Notes: generated by a model from the sequence alone, not told the origin. Counted from the first letter of the stretch, positions 23,834-32,872 are shown. The stretch is DNA of 64,000 nt from Streptomyces bluensis (GCF_014650715.1 NZ_BMVM01000025.1:1-64000); one strand, 5' to 3'. Program-made: numbers and translations.

Positions 23834-25503
23834 CGCAGTCCCTCCTCCTGCGCCTGCCTGACGATCCGGGGATGGTGCAGGTCGAACGCCGGGGCCTCCG
23901 ACCGTACGCGGGGCAGCGCCACGAAGTTGTGGCGGGGCGGTGGACACGACGTCGCCCACTCCAGCGCGCGCCCGTACCCCCACGGGTCGTCCTCGGTCAC
24001 GGGCTTGCCGTACCGGGTCGTGCGCCAGACGTTGTACAGGAACGGCAGCGTGGAGATGCCGAGCAGGAAGGCGCCCGCGGACGACAGGGTGTTGAGGAGC
24101 GTGAAACCGTCGGTCGGCAGATAGTCCGCGTACCTGCGCGGCATGCCCTGCTCGCCCAGCCAGTGCTGCACCAGGAAGGTCAGCTGGAAACCGGGGAACA
24201 GCAGCCAGAAGTGCACCTTGCCGAGCCGCTCGTCGAGCATCTTCCCCGTGATCTTGGGCCACCAGAAGTAGAACCCGGCGAACATCGCGAAGACGACCGT
24301 GCCGAACAACACGTAGTGCAGATGGGCCACGATGAAGTACGAGTCGGTGAGGTGGAAGTCCAGCGGAGGCGACGCGATCAGCACCCCGCTCAGTCCCCCG
24401 AGCAGAAACGTCACCAGGAAGCCCAGGGACCACAGCATCGGCGTCTCGAACGACAGCGACCCCTTGTGCATGGTGCCGATCCACGCGAAGAACTTGATCC
24501 CGGTGGGCACCGCGATCAGGAACGACATGACGGAGAAGAACGGGAGCAACACCGCACCGGTGGCGAACATATGGTGCGCCCACACGACCGCCGACAGCAT
24601 GGTGATCGCGATGGTCGCACCGATCAGCGGGAGATACCCGAACAGGGGCTTGCGTGAGAACACCGGAAGGATCTCCGAGACGACCCCGAAGAAGGGCAGC
24701 GCGACGATGTAGACCTCCGGGTGACCGAAGAACCAGAACAGGTGCTGCCACAGGAGGGCCCCACCGTTCGTCGCGTCGAACACGTGCGCCCCGAACTTGC
24801 GGTCCGCCTCCAGCATGAGCAGTGCGGCCGTCAGCACCGGGAACGCCGGCAGCACCAGGATCGATGTGAAGAGGATGTTCCAGGTGAAGATGGGCATCCG
24901 GAACATGGTCATCCCCGGAGCCCGCAGAGCCAGGATCGTGGAGATGAAGTTGACCGCGCCGAGCGTCGTCGACACACCCGTCACCACCAGGCCCATCACC
25001 CACAGATCGCCTCCCGCCCCCGGGGAGCGGTAGGCGCTGTTCAGCGGCGCGTACGCGAACCACCCGAACGCCGCGGCACCACCCGGTACCACGAAGCCCG
25101 CCACGACCATCAGCCCGCCGAACAGGTACATCCAGTACGACAGGGCGTTGAGGCGGGGGAACGCCACGTCCGGAGCGCCGATCTGCAGCGGCATCACCGC
25201 GTTCGCGAACCCGGCGAACATCGGAGTCGCGAACAGCAGCATCATGATCGTGCCATGAATCGTGAACAGCTGGTTGTACGTCTGCTCGTTCATGAACTGC
25301 AGCCCGGGGCTCATGAGTTCGGCCCGCATCCCCATGGCCAGCAGTCCGGCGAACAGGAAGAAACAGAAGGCGGTGACCATGTAGAGGCGTCCGATCACCT
25401 TGTGATCGGTCGTGGTGGCCAGGCGCAGGAGCGTGCGGCCGAGAGGCGCGGTCGGGGCGGTCCTGCGGCGGGCTGTGCCGAAGCGCTCTGACAGTTCGGT
25501 CAT
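23830..25503 (-). CDS. ctaD: Cytochrome c oxidase subunit I (heme-copper, aa3 type)
   Basis: A 557-residue membrane protein with 12 predicted helices. Diagnostic motifs are WGFGHPEVYI-like (WFFGHPEVYI, with the His-Tyr crosslink pair of the CuB centre), HHMFATG, HGTIMMLLF and HLHYVLFG, so the heme a, heme a3 and CuB ligands are present, as are K-pathway residues. The ATG at 25503 has GAGGAGGAGG nearby on the minus strand. It is followed by ctaF. The genes for subunits II and III are absent from this window, so the product must be assembled with other copies or form a modified oxidase. Confidence 0.95.
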   Translation of the reverse strand: MTELSERFGTARRRTAPTAPLGRTLLRLATTTDHKVIGRLYMVTAFCFFLFAGLLAMGMRAELMSPGLQFMNEQTYNQLFTIHGTIMMLLFATPMFAGFANAVMPLQIGAPDVAFPRLNALSYWMYLFGGLMVVAGFVVPGGAAAFGWFAYAPLNSAYRSPGAGGDLWVMGLVVTGVSTTLGAVNFISTILALRAPGMTMFRMPIFTWNILFTSILVLPAFPVLTAALLMLEADRKFGAHVFDATNGGALLWQHLFWFFGHPEVYIVALPFFGVVSEILPVFSRKPLFGYLPLIGATIAITMLSAVVWAHHMFATGAVLLPFFSVMSFLIAVPTGIKFFAWIGTMHKGSLSFETPMLWSLGFLVTFLLGGLSGVLIASPPLDFHLTDSYFIVAHLHYVLFGTVVFAMFAGFYFWWPKITGKMLDERLGKVHFWLLFPGFQLTFLVQHWLGEQGMPRRYADYLPTDGFTLLNTLSSAGAFLLGISTLPFLYNVWRTTRYGKPVTEDDPWGYGRALEWATSCPPPRHNFVALPRVRSEAPAFDLHHPRIVRQAQEEGLR

Positions 25504-25703
25504 CGTCCTCCTCCTCGCGGCCCGCCCCGGGGCCGCGAGTGCCCTGGCCCTTCGGAAGGAAACCGGCGGCCACCGGGCCCGGGAGCGGCGTGGCGACGCT
25601 ATCGCCGAGACGAGGGAAACCCGCCCGCGCCACGCCCCTGTGTCCGCCGTCAGAGGGGTGACCCACCCCGGCGGAGTCCCAGCCGTGAGGCCATGGTCCG
25701 ATG

Positions 25704-26594
25704 TCAGGCCGGTGGTGTCGGCGTCCCGTCGGGGAGCAGCCCCCTCGCCTTGACGGCCGCCCAGAAGCCCGCCGGTACCGGGAGGTTCAGGTATGCGACG
25801 CTGTCGGTGACCTCCTGCGGTGAGCGGGCGCCGACCACCACGCTCGTGACCGCCGGGTGCCCGAAGGGGAACTGCACGGCCGCCGCCAGCGGCGGCACCC
25901 CGAACTCCGCGCACACGGCCCGCAACGCCCTGACCTTCTCCGCCAGTTCGGCGGGAACCTTGCCGTACCCGTGGGGTGCGCCCGGACGAGGGTCGGCGAG
26001 CAGCCCCGACTGGTAGACGCCCGCCGCCATCACGGCGACACCGCGCTCGGCGCACAGCGGCAGCAACTCGTCGAGCCCCGACTGGTCGAGCAGGGTGTAC
26101 CGCCCGGCCAGCAGCACGCAGTCGGGCCCCGGCACAGCGGCCGCACGCAGGAACGCCGCGGCGTCCGGGTCGTGGACATGGAGCACATCGACGCGGTCGA
26201 GCCCCAGCCGCTCCAGGCTCTCCTCGACACAGCGCAGCACCCCGGCGTACGAGTAGTCGAGGCGGGGCCCCACGCCGGGCGGCGGGTCCGCCCAGATCGG
26301 CTGGGTGTCGGTGCCTCCCGGCTCGATGATCCGGCCGACCTTCGTGCACAGCACATACGTGTCACGTGGCCGCGTCGCGAGGGCCATGCCGGTACGGGTC
26401 TCCGAACGGCCGTAGCCGTACACGGGTGCCGTGTCGTAGAGCCGTACACCCAGCTGCCAGGCACGGTCGAGGGTGGCGGCGGCCTGTTCCTCCGGGACGG
26501 GTGCGAACAGTCCGCCCAGTGACGCCAGGCCCAGACCGAGACGGCTGACCCGTAGTCCCGTCCGGCCCAGTGGTACGAGATCGTCGGCTCGCAT
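25704..26594 (-). CDS. Aldo/keto reductase
   Basis: A 296-residue TIM-barrel reductase. The catalytic tetrad residues are recognisable: Asp in YDTAPVYGYG (with its Tyr), Lys in LCTKVGR and His in LHVHDPD. This resembles the D-threo-aldose/L-fucose 1-dehydrogenase group, which act on sugars. The ATG at 26594 is preferred over the GTG at 26603 because a possible -10 (TACACT) immediately precedes the latter. No ribosome site is seen, so translation may be leaderless. It lies 200 nt downstream of the ctaD start and is probably independent. Confidence 0.82.
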   Translation of the reverse strand: MRADDLVPLGRTGLRVSRLGLGLASLGGLFAPVPEEQAAATLDRAWQLGVRLYDTAPVYGYGRSETRTGMALATRPRDTYVLCTKVGRIIEPGGTDTQPIWADPPPGVGPRLDYSYAGVLRCVEESLERLGLDRVDVLHVHDPDAAAFLRAAAVPGPDCVLLAGRYTLLDQSGLDELLPLCAERGVAVMAAGVYQSGLLADPRPGAPHGYGKVPAELAEKVRALRAVCAEFGVPPLAAAVQFPFGHPAVTSVVVGARSPQEVTDSVAYLNLPVPAGFWAAVKARGLLPDGTPTPPA

Positions 26595-26705
26595 GAGGGC
26601 CACAGTGTACGAACGGAACCTGAGGACCGTTTGAACTCTCGGGTCGGCGGCCTCGTATCACTCCACGGGGATGGCGGGAGACCGCGTGCATGGAAGGAGA
26701 GCAGT

Positions 26706-27455
26706 GTGTCGACACCGCCCGAACCGGAACAGACGGTGAGGCGTCGCCCGATCGAGCCCACGTATGTCATGCGCCGCCGCCGGACGGAGGCGCTGGCGGA
26801 ACTGCTGCGGGAGATGGAGCAGGACCGCGCGAAGGCCGAACTGGCGGGCCACCCGGGACCCGATCCGACCGAGGCGTACGAGGCCGTTCCCATCACGCCG
26901 GCGCCGGAGCCCGTCCCGCCCCGGCTGGAGGAGTCCGAGACCGAGGAACTCCCGCCCGTCCGGACGGGGGAGAGCTTCAGCGCGTACCCAGGTCCCGGAC
27001 CCGGGCATGAGCGGCCCTCCGCACGCCGGGCCGGCGGCGTGGATCTGTGCCGCGCCGCGGTCGTCGTCGGTGTGGCCGCGGCGGCCCTGATCGGCTTCGG
27101 CTGCGCCCTGCTGGTGCCCGGCGGCGGCGCGAGCGACGAGGCGCGCACCGTCACCCCGACCCCGGCCCCGACGTCGACGACACCCAGCGCGGCACCACCA
27201 CCCCAGCGGGCGGTCGACCCCGACGGGCCCGGCACCCTCCGCGAAGGTGACACCGGACCGGAGGTCATCGAACTCCAGCAGCGGCTGCGCAGGATCCCGA
27301 ACGTGTACGACAACGGCGCGACCAGCGGCACGTACGACGCCACGCTCACCGAAGCCGTCGCCCGTTTCCAGCTCTGGTACGGCATCCGGGGCGACGAGAC
27401 GGGCGTCTACGGCAACGACACCCGTCTCGACCTGGAGTCCCGTACCCAGACTTGA
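26706..27455 (+). CDS. Membrane protein with peptidoglycan-binding domain
   Basis: A 249-residue protein. The first 100 residues are cytosolic, charged and Pro/Glu-rich, beginning with VRRRPIEPTYVMRRRRTEALAELLREMEQDR. One transmembrane segment (about 113-132: VVVGVAAAALIGFGCALLV) follows. A Pro/Thr-rich linker (TPTPAPTSTTPSA) leads to an extracytoplasmic PG-binding type 1 domain (about 176-245) with GDTGPEVIELQQRLRRI and TLTEAVARFQLWYGI, typical of the family. GTG 26706 has GGAAGGAGA 5 nt upstream. It is a common Streptomyces design, in which the outer domain binds peptidoglycan while the inner part may bind another partner. Its function is unknown. Confidence 0.85.
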   Translation: MSTPPEPEQTVRRRPIEPTYVMRRRRTEALAELLREMEQDRAKAELAGHPGPDPTEAYEAVPITPAPEPVPPRLEESETEELPPVRTGESFSAYPGPGPGHERPSARRAGGVDLCRAAVVVGVAAAALIGFGCALLVPGGGASDEARTVTPTPAPTSTTPSAAPPPQRAVDPDGPGTLREGDTGPEVIELQQRLRRIPNVYDNGATSGTYDATLTEAVARFQLWYGIRGDETGVYGNDTRLDLESRTQT

Positions 27456-27662
27456 TGCGGCGTCAGCTGCACCGCTTCGGAACCGCGCGGCGCGTGCCGG
27501 AGGGCAGGGCGTCGTGATCGGCGCGGTCAGCCACGCGGCGGTGGCCACCGGGTCGTGCGCCGCCATCCGCTGACCCTGCGGACGTGACAGGCGTGGCATC
27601 CCGCACGGAGCCTCTTTCGTCGTCGCGTTGGCCTGCGACGGCGGGCGAACCGTGCCTGGACC

Positions 27663-27882
27663 CCTGGGCCCTGTCGTCAAACTCCCTCCCCCACTGCCTC
27701 AAGGGCGTGGGAGGTGCCCCCAGCCGCGCGATGCCATGCACGCACTCTCGCCGCACCGGGCGAAAGTCCACGTACATCCAATCCAGTACGAGGGCTTCCG
27801 CCCGGCACGCCGAGAGCACGCACCTGACGCCGCGCGGCCCGCCCTTCGGGCGGACGACGGGAGTTTGACGACAGGGCCCAGG
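27663..27882. repeat. MITE-like element, copy B, with perfect 24-bp terminal inverted repeats
   Basis: The left end CCTGGGCCCTGTCGTCAAAC (27663-27682, continuing ACTCCC to 27686) is the exact reverse complement of 27859-27882 over 24 bp. The element is about 220 bp, has no transposase and contains a CTCCCCCACTGCCTCAAGG segment and CCACGTACATCC. Its interior is homologous, in opposite orientation, to copy A at 21697-21962. The perfect ends suggest more recent movement than copy A. I find no clear target duplication. Confidence 0.78.
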
Positions 27883-27952
27883 ACTGAGGGGTGCTCGGGA
27901 AGCCCCGGGACGGGCCTCGGCTGGGTGCGGCAGGCGAGTACCGCTTGACTTC

Positions 27953-27970
27953 GTTAGGAAATTAACTAAC
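27953..27970. promoter_or_regulatory. GTTAG-GAAATTAA-CTAAC inverted repeat, candidate ROK operator
   Basis: Five-base arms GTTAG (27953-27957) and CTAAC (27966-27970) flank an AT-rich centre, 82 nt before the ROK start. A -35-like TTGACT (27945-27950) precedes and TAACCA (27967-27972) could be the -10, so a bound protein would block RNA polymerase. The layout resembles operators I recall upstream of Streptomyces sugar genes controlled by ROK proteins. An autorepressor role is inference. Confidence 0.55.
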
Positions 27971-28051
27971 CAATTAGGGTGCGTCAAGCGTTCGGACCCG
28001 AATGCCGAACGAACCCGTGCGGCCGAACGCCGAGGTACGACTGGGGAGACC

Positions 28052-29173
28052 ATGCACCTGAGCGAGAGCGCCCGCGCCGTGTTCGCCGTACTGGCCGCGG
28101 CGGGCACGGCCACCCGACCCCAACTGGCGGCCGGGGCGGGCCTTTCCAAACCGACGGTCTCCTCCGCCGTGGCCGAGCTTGAGGCCGCCGGACTCGCCGC
28201 CTGCTCGGGTACCGCCTCCGGCGGCACCGGCCGTTCCGCCGCCGTCTACGCTCTCGGGGCGGCCGCCGGCGCCGTGCTCGCCGTCGATCTCGGGCCCAGC
28301 CGTACCCAGGTGCGCGGCTGTGCTCTGGACGGGACCCTGCTCGCCCAGGGCACCGGCTCCCGGCCGGACGCCGCCGACGTCGTCTCCAAGGTCCTCTCGG
28401 AGCTCCCGGCCTCAGCCCCGCTGCGCGCCGTCGTCGTCGCCGTCGGCGACGTCACCACGCGGGGCCGGGAGGGCACCGGGGAGCGCCCGGCGACCGCCAA
28501 GGCCGGCCCCGCCTTCGACGCCATGGCCGTCGCCCTGCCGCCCGGAGTGCCCGTCCACCTGGAGAACAACGTCAACTGCGCCGCGCTCGCCGAACTGCAC
28601 GAGGGCGCCGCCCGCGGCCGCGACACCTTCGGCTATCTGCGGATCGGCGTGGGCATCGGCCTCGGCGTCGTCATCGGCGGCCAGGTGCTGCGCGGAGCGA
28701 ACCACGCCGCCGGTGAGGTGGCACGGCTGCCCTACCCGTGGGACGAGGACCGCGCGCCACGCCACGAAGGGCTGGAGGAGCATCTGGGAGCGCGTTCCCT
28801 GCTGCGCCGGGCGGCGGACGCCTGGCCGCAGGCAGACGGCCCATGCCCCCGTACCACTGAGCGGCTCTTCGCGCTCGCCGACACGGGACACCCCGCAGCG
28901 TGCGACGTCGTCGGCCGTCATGCCGCCGACGTGGGCCGGCTCGCCGCCGCGGCGACGGCCGTCCTCGACCCCGGCCTGATCGTCCTCGGTGGTGACGTCG
29001 GCTCGAACCCGCAGCTCCTGCCCGGTGTCCGGGCGGAACTGGCCCGGCTGAGCTGGCCCACCGAGGTCGTGAGCAGCGCCCTCGGTGACAGCGGCACCGT
29101 TGTAGGGGCCACCGAGCTGGCGGTGGCCCGCGGAATCCAAACCGTGACCGATGGGGTGCCAGTGAAGCATTGA
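28052..29173 (+). CDS. ROK family transcriptional regulator (second)
   Basis: A 373-residue protein with an N-terminal winged helix (LSESARAVFAVLAAAGTATRPQLAAGAGLSKPTVSSAVAELEAAGLAA, about 2-50) and a ROK domain. The latter has the AVDLGPSRTQVRG phosphate-like loop, HLENNVNCAALAEL, and the glycine-rich GYLRIGVGIGLGVVIGG. The conserved zinc motif is not evident. The ATG 28052 is preceded by GGGGAGACC. It is immediately upstream of the binding-protein gene of the second sugar transporter (268 nt away), on the same strand, so it likely controls that operon together with the sites in the gap. Confidence 0.88.
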   Translation: MHLSESARAVFAVLAAAGTATRPQLAAGAGLSKPTVSSAVAELEAAGLAACSGTASGGTGRSAAVYALGAAAGAVLAVDLGPSRTQVRGCALDGTLLAQGTGSRPDAADVVSKVLSELPASAPLRAVVVAVGDVTTRGREGTGERPATAKAGPAFDAMAVALPPGVPVHLENNVNCAALAELHEGAARGRDTFGYLRIGVGIGLGVVIGGQVLRGANHAAGEVARLPYPWDEDRAPRHEGLEEHLGARSLLRRAADAWPQADGPCPRTTERLFALADTGHPAACDVVGRHAADVGRLAAAATAVLDPGLIVLGGDVGSNPQLLPGVRAELARLSWPTEVVSSALGDSGTVVGATELAVARGIQTVTDGVPVKH

Positions 29174-29215
29174 CGGACTCCACCGGCGTCTGCCAATGTC
29201 CGGGCAAGCGCTTTC
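29170..29215. promoter_or_regulatory. Promoter region and AAGCGCTT palindrome ahead of the sugar transporter operon
   Basis: TTGACG (29170-29175) and CAATGT (29194-29199, 18-nt spacer) could be the promoter. The palindrome AAGCGCTT (29206-29213) lies just downstream, within GGGCAAGCGCTTTC, a pattern typical of LacI/GalR-type operators in streptomycetes. The -35 overlaps the stop codon of the ROK gene. Control by both a ROK and a LacI-family protein is possible. Confidence 0.45.
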
Positions 29216-29440
29216 TAGGGCCGGCGGGACCCGGCCCCGGGCGAGGTACTCGACCGTACGGTGTACGGCGAGCCGTACGAGGGCGTGCTCGTACGGGCCG
29301 GGCCAGGACCACGGCCACGGACCCCTCGCCGCCAGGGCGGCGCGACCGGGCGAGGTCGCATGCCACAGAGCGCAACCCACACAGAGACCCGAGCCGCTGT
29401 CCGGCCGGGGGATCCGTCACGCACATCCAGGGAGGACCCG

Positions 29441-30772
29441 GTGGGTCACCAGATCTCGCGCAGAACCCTCTTCCGCACCGCGAGCGGCCTCGCCGTCGCG
29501 GGTGCCCTCGGCAGCTCGCTCAGTGCCTGCAGCGGAGGAACCGGCGCCGGCAGCACCAGCAGCGACCTGACCATGACCTGGTGGGGCAGCGACGACCGTC
29601 ACAACGCCTACAAGAAGGCGCTGAAGTCGTTCCAGGAGAAGAACCCCAAGATCAAGATCCGCGAGACCTACTCCGGCTACGAGGGCTACTTCGACAAGTT
29701 CAACACCAACGTCGCGGGCGGCAGCGCCCCCGACCTGCTCCAGATGGACACCGCCCTCGTCGCGCAGTACGCGCGCAAGGGTGTCCTCGCCCCGCTCGAC
29801 TCCTACGTCGGCAAGACCCTGGACCTCACGGGCTTCTCCAAGACGCTCCTCGCGGCCGGCACCGTCGACGGCAAGCTGTACGGCGTCCCGTCCGGCATCG
29901 GCGTCAACCAGCTCACCGTCAACCGCAGCGGCCTGGAGCAGCTCGGCCTGACCCTGCCCGACCGCGAATGGACCTGGGCCGACCTGAGGAAGACCGCCAC
30001 CGACGTCTACAAGAAGAGCGGCGGCAAGATCTACGGCGTCGACGACGGCGGCGGCTCCACCCTCCAGTGCTTCGAGATCTTCGCCCGGGAGAAGGGCCAG
30101 CAGTTCTTCTCCGACGACGGCAAGAAGGTCGGTTTCACCGCGGACACCCTCCAGGAGTGGTGGGAGTACTGGGCCGAGATGCGCAAGGCCAACGCCTCCC
30201 CGCCGCCGGCCATCACCTCGGCCGCGCACAACGACCTCACCAAGAACGCCGTCGTCATCGGCAAGGCCCTGTTCACCTTCGACTCCGGCGTCTACGGCGC
30301 GGGCGGCTCCATCACCGACGCGCAGCTGGACTTCCTGCCCACCCCGCAGGGCGACTTCTCCGGCGCCCGCGAGGGCAACTTCGTCAACGGCGGTGTGCTG
30401 CTGAGCGCCACCAAGGCCAGCAAGAAGGTCGCCGACTCCGTGAAGATCATGACGTTCTTCGCGCAGGACGAGACGGCGATCAAGGACATGCAGCTGCTGC
30501 GCGGCATCCCGCCGACGGAGAAGGCCCGCGACCTGATCGCCTCGGGCCTGACCGAGACGGACAAGCTGAACATGGAGAACGCCGACTACATCTCCCAGCG
30601 CGTCGGGAAGGCGACCGACGTCCTCGACGCGCCGCAGCCGCCGCCGCAGGGCGCCGACCAGATCTGGGACCTGCTGTTCCAGGCGAACCTCGCCATCGCC
30701 TTCGGCAAGAAGTCGATCAAGGCGCAGCTCGGTGAGTTCTTCGACCAGGCGGAAGGCATTCTGGGCGGTTAG
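29441..30772 (+). CDS. Sugar ABC transporter substrate-binding lipoprotein (second system)
   Basis: A 443-residue family 1 binding protein. The GTG at 29441 is chosen because AGGGAGG lies at 29429-29435; a longer frame upstream lacks a good site. The N-terminus has SRRTLFRTASG, a Tat-like twin-Arg signal, with a lipobox LSAC near residue 27. The binding-protein body has the pattern LTMTWWGSDDRHNAYKKALKSFQEKNP and APDLLQMDTALVAQYARKG. It is followed by a hairpin repeat and two permease genes. It presumably captures a carbohydrate for import. Confidence 0.93.
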   Translation: MGHQISRRTLFRTASGLAVAGALGSSLSACSGGTGAGSTSSDLTMTWWGSDDRHNAYKKALKSFQEKNPKIKIRETYSGYEGYFDKFNTNVAGGSAPDLLQMDTALVAQYARKGVLAPLDSYVGKTLDLTGFSKTLLAAGTVDGKLYGVPSGIGVNQLTVNRSGLEQLGLTLPDREWTWADLRKTATDVYKKSGGKIYGVDDGGGSTLQCFEIFAREKGQQFFSDDGKKVGFTADTLQEWWEYWAEMRKANASPPPAITSAAHNDLTKNAVVIGKALFTFDSGVYGAGGSITDAQLDFLPTPQGDFSGAREGNFVNGGVLLSATKASKKVADSVKIMTFFAQDETAIKDMQLLRGIPPTEKARDLIASGLTETDKLNMENADYISQRVGKATDVLDAPQPPPQGADQIWDLLFQANLAIAFGKKSIKAQLGEFFDQAEGILGG

Positions 30773-30835
30773 CTCCGCTGGAACTGCCGAGGAAGGAACT
30801 GCCGCGAGGTGCCGTCGTTCGTCTGCGGGCATCGT

Positions 30836-30903
30836 CGTGGCTGGTCGCGCCCACGCGGCGTAGCCGCATATCGATGCAGCCCCGCGCCCCTGACGGGGGC
30901 GCG
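30836..30903. repeat. Streptomyces intergenic hairpin repeat, copy 2 (inverted, inside an operon)
   Basis: It is the reverse complement of the unit at 16630-16697: CGTGGCTGGTCGCGCCCACG, GCGGCGTAGCCGC and CCGCGCCCCTGACGGGGGCGC. It lies in the 174-nt gap between the binding-protein stop and the permease start. The stable hairpins could protect or terminate the upstream mRNA, giving more binding protein than permease. Confidence 0.8.
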
Positions 30904-30946
30904 GCAGTACGCACTGCAACACCGGGAGAGGGCCAGGGAGATGAGT

Positions 30947-31924
30947 ATGACCACCGCGAAGACCGACGCGGTCGTGAAGGGGCCGTCGGCTCAGGCGGCC
31001 CCGTCCGACCAGCGGGAGCGCGAACGTATGCGCCGCCGTCTCGCCAGACGGCGGGGCGGCGGCTGGTGGCCGTATCTCTTCCTGGCCCCCTGGTTCGCCG
31101 GCCTGTTCGGCCTGACGATCTACCCGATGCTCGACTCGCTGTACCTGTCCTTCACCAACTTCGACCTGCTCACACCGGCGCAGTGGGTCGGCCTGGACAA
31201 CTACGACAGGATGTTCACCGACGACCCGGTCTTCTGGGACTCGGTGCACGCCACCCTCCTCTACGTCCTGGTCTCCGTGCCGCTGAAACTGGCACTCGCC
31301 CTCGCGGTGGCCATGCTGCTCAACCGCGACCTGAGGGGCATCGGCCTGTACCGGGCCGCCTTCTACCTGCCGTCCCTGCTCGGCGGGGCGGTGGCCATCG
31401 CCATCGTGTGGCGGCAGGTCTTCGGCGGCGAGGGCCTGTTCAACGACGTCCTGGCCTGGTTCGGCATCAAGGGCCAGGACTGGATCTCCAGCCCCGACAC
31501 CGCGATCTACACGCTGGTCCTGCTGGCCGTCTGGCAGTTCGGCACCCCGATGGTCATCTTTCTCGCCGGTCTGAAGCAACTGCCGAAGGACGTCTACGAG
31601 GCCGCCGCGATCGACGGCGCCGGCACCATCACCCGGTTCTTCAGGATCACCCTGCCGCTGCTCACTCCGATCGTCTTCTTCAACGTGGTCCTGCAGATCA
31701 TCGACGCGTTCAAGACGTTCACCCCCGCCTTCGTCGTCAGCAACGGCACCGGCGGGCCACTGAACTCGACCATGCTGTACTCCCTCTACCTCTACAAGAA
31801 GGGCTTCACGGACCTCCAGATGGGGTACGCCTCGGCGCTGGCCTGGGTGCTGTTCCTGGTCATCGCCGGCTTCACGGCGGTCAACTTCATCGCCAGCCGC
31901 TACTGGGTCCATTACGACGACTGA
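30947..31924 (+). CDS. Sugar ABC transporter permease (MalF type, second system)
   Basis: A 325-residue permease with six predicted membrane helices after a long basic N-terminus (RERERMRRRLARRR). Signature stretches are APWFAGLFGLTIYPMLDSLYLSF, and the EAA loop VYEAAAIDGAGTITRFFRITLP. ATG 30947 has AGGGAG 6 nt upstream; ATG 30941 is an alternative. Unlike the first system it is preceded by its binding-protein gene, not followed by it. The next permease starts 56 nt later. Confidence 0.92.
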   Translation: MTTAKTDAVVKGPSAQAAPSDQRERERMRRRLARRRGGGWWPYLFLAPWFAGLFGLTIYPMLDSLYLSFTNFDLLTPAQWVGLDNYDRMFTDDPVFWDSVHATLLYVLVSVPLKLALALAVAMLLNRDLRGIGLYRAAFYLPSLLGGAVAIAIVWRQVFGGEGLFNDVLAWFGIKGQDWISSPDTAIYTLVLLAVWQFGTPMVIFLAGLKQLPKDVYEAAAIDGAGTITRFFRITLPLLTPIVFFNVVLQIIDAFKTFTPAFVVSNGTGGPLNSTMLYSLYLYKKGFTDLQMGYASALAWVLFLVIAGFTAVNFIASRYWVHYDD

Positions 31925-31980
31925 CGCCGCGTCCCCGTCCGAAGTCCGATGCGCCGCCCGAGCGAGGAGTCCTTCACCCC

Positions 31981-32868
31981 ATGTCCGCCATCACCCCGAC
32001 CCGATCCCTGAAGTCGCCGCTGCACAAGCTCCGCTCACTCACCGGCTCCCGTCGCATCTTCGTCCACACCCTGCTCATCGGCGTGGCCGTCGTCATGCTG
32101 TACCCCCTGCTGTGGATGCTGAGCAGCTCCCTCAAGCCCGACACCGAGATCTTCACCGACCCCGGCCTCATCCCGAACGCGCTGCGCCCCGAGAACTACT
32201 CCGAGGGCTGGAGCGGCTCCGGCAACTCCTTCTCCCTCTACATCACCAACTCGCTGATCGTCACGATCGGCGCCGTGATCGGCAACGTGATCTCCTGCTC
32301 GCTGGCCGCCTACGCCTTCGCGCGCTTCGAGTTCCGCGGCAAGAAGATCTGGTTCGGGCTGATGCTCGGCACACTGATGCTGCCCACGCAGGCCGTCCTG
32401 ATCCCGCAGTACACGATCTTCTACAACCTGACCTGGATCAACACGTTCCTGCCGCTGATCGTGCCGAAGTTCCTCGCGGTGGACGCCTTCTTCATCTTCC
32501 TGATGGTCCAGTTCATCCGCTCCATCCCGCGTGAGCTGGACCAGGCGGCCATGGTGGACGGCGCCAACCCCTGGAAGATCTACTGGAAGATCATCCTGCC
32601 GCTGATGAAGCCCGCCCTGATCACCACCACGATCTTCACCTTCATCTGGACGTACGACGACTTCCTCCACCAACTCGTCTACCTCCAGCAGAACGACCGC
32701 TTCACCGTCCCCCTCGGCCTGACCCTGTTCATGGACCAGACCAGCGGCTCCTCCTACGGCGCGATGTTCGCCATGTCGACACTCGCCCTCGCACCCACGC
32801 TCATCTGCTTCCTCGTCTTCCAGAAGAGACTGGTGGAAGGCATGGCGACCTCCGGCATGAAGGGCTGA
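31981..32868 (+). CDS. Sugar ABC transporter permease (MalG type, second system)
   Basis: A 295-residue membrane protein with about six helices and the region LDQAAMVDGANPWKIYWKIILPLMKPALITT containing the EAA loop. The N-terminus is cytosolic and basic (SLKSPLHKLRSLTGSRR). It ends 4 nt before the start of the downstream 609-residue gene. No ATPase is encoded near, again pointing to a shared MsiK-like ATPase. Confidence 0.92.
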   Translation: MSAITPTRSLKSPLHKLRSLTGSRRIFVHTLLIGVAVVMLYPLLWMLSSSLKPDTEIFTDPGLIPNALRPENYSEGWSGSGNSFSLYITNSLIVTIGAVIGNVISCSLAAYAFARFEFRGKKIWFGLMLGTLMLPTQAVLIPQYTIFYNLTWINTFLPLIVPKFLAVDAFFIFLMVQFIRSIPRELDQAAMVDGANPWKIYWKIILPLMKPALITTTIFTFIWTYDDFLHQLVYLQQNDRFTVPLGLTLFMDQTSGSSYGAMFAMSTLALAPTLICFLVFQKRLVEGMATSGMKG

Positions 32869-32872
32869 GCAG

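Larger units (their letters stand above)
27456..28051. other. Gene-free 596-nt region
   Basis: I see no convincing gene. The region holds the MITE-like element (27663-27882) and, towards the ROK gene, an AT-rich patch with TTGACT (27945-27950) and an inverted repeat. Open frames here on either strand are short or run through the repeat and lack coding character. Confidence 0.6.

Noticed and set aside
27463..28227. A minus-strand frame spanning the gene-free region and the start of the ROK gene
   Set aside because: It runs through the MITE-like element and has no motif; the sequence is better explained as repeat plus promoter region.
29417..31912. A minus-strand open frame of about 831 codons opposite the second sugar transporter
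   Set aside because: No domain or motif is seen and the plus strand carries clear binding-protein and permease genes.
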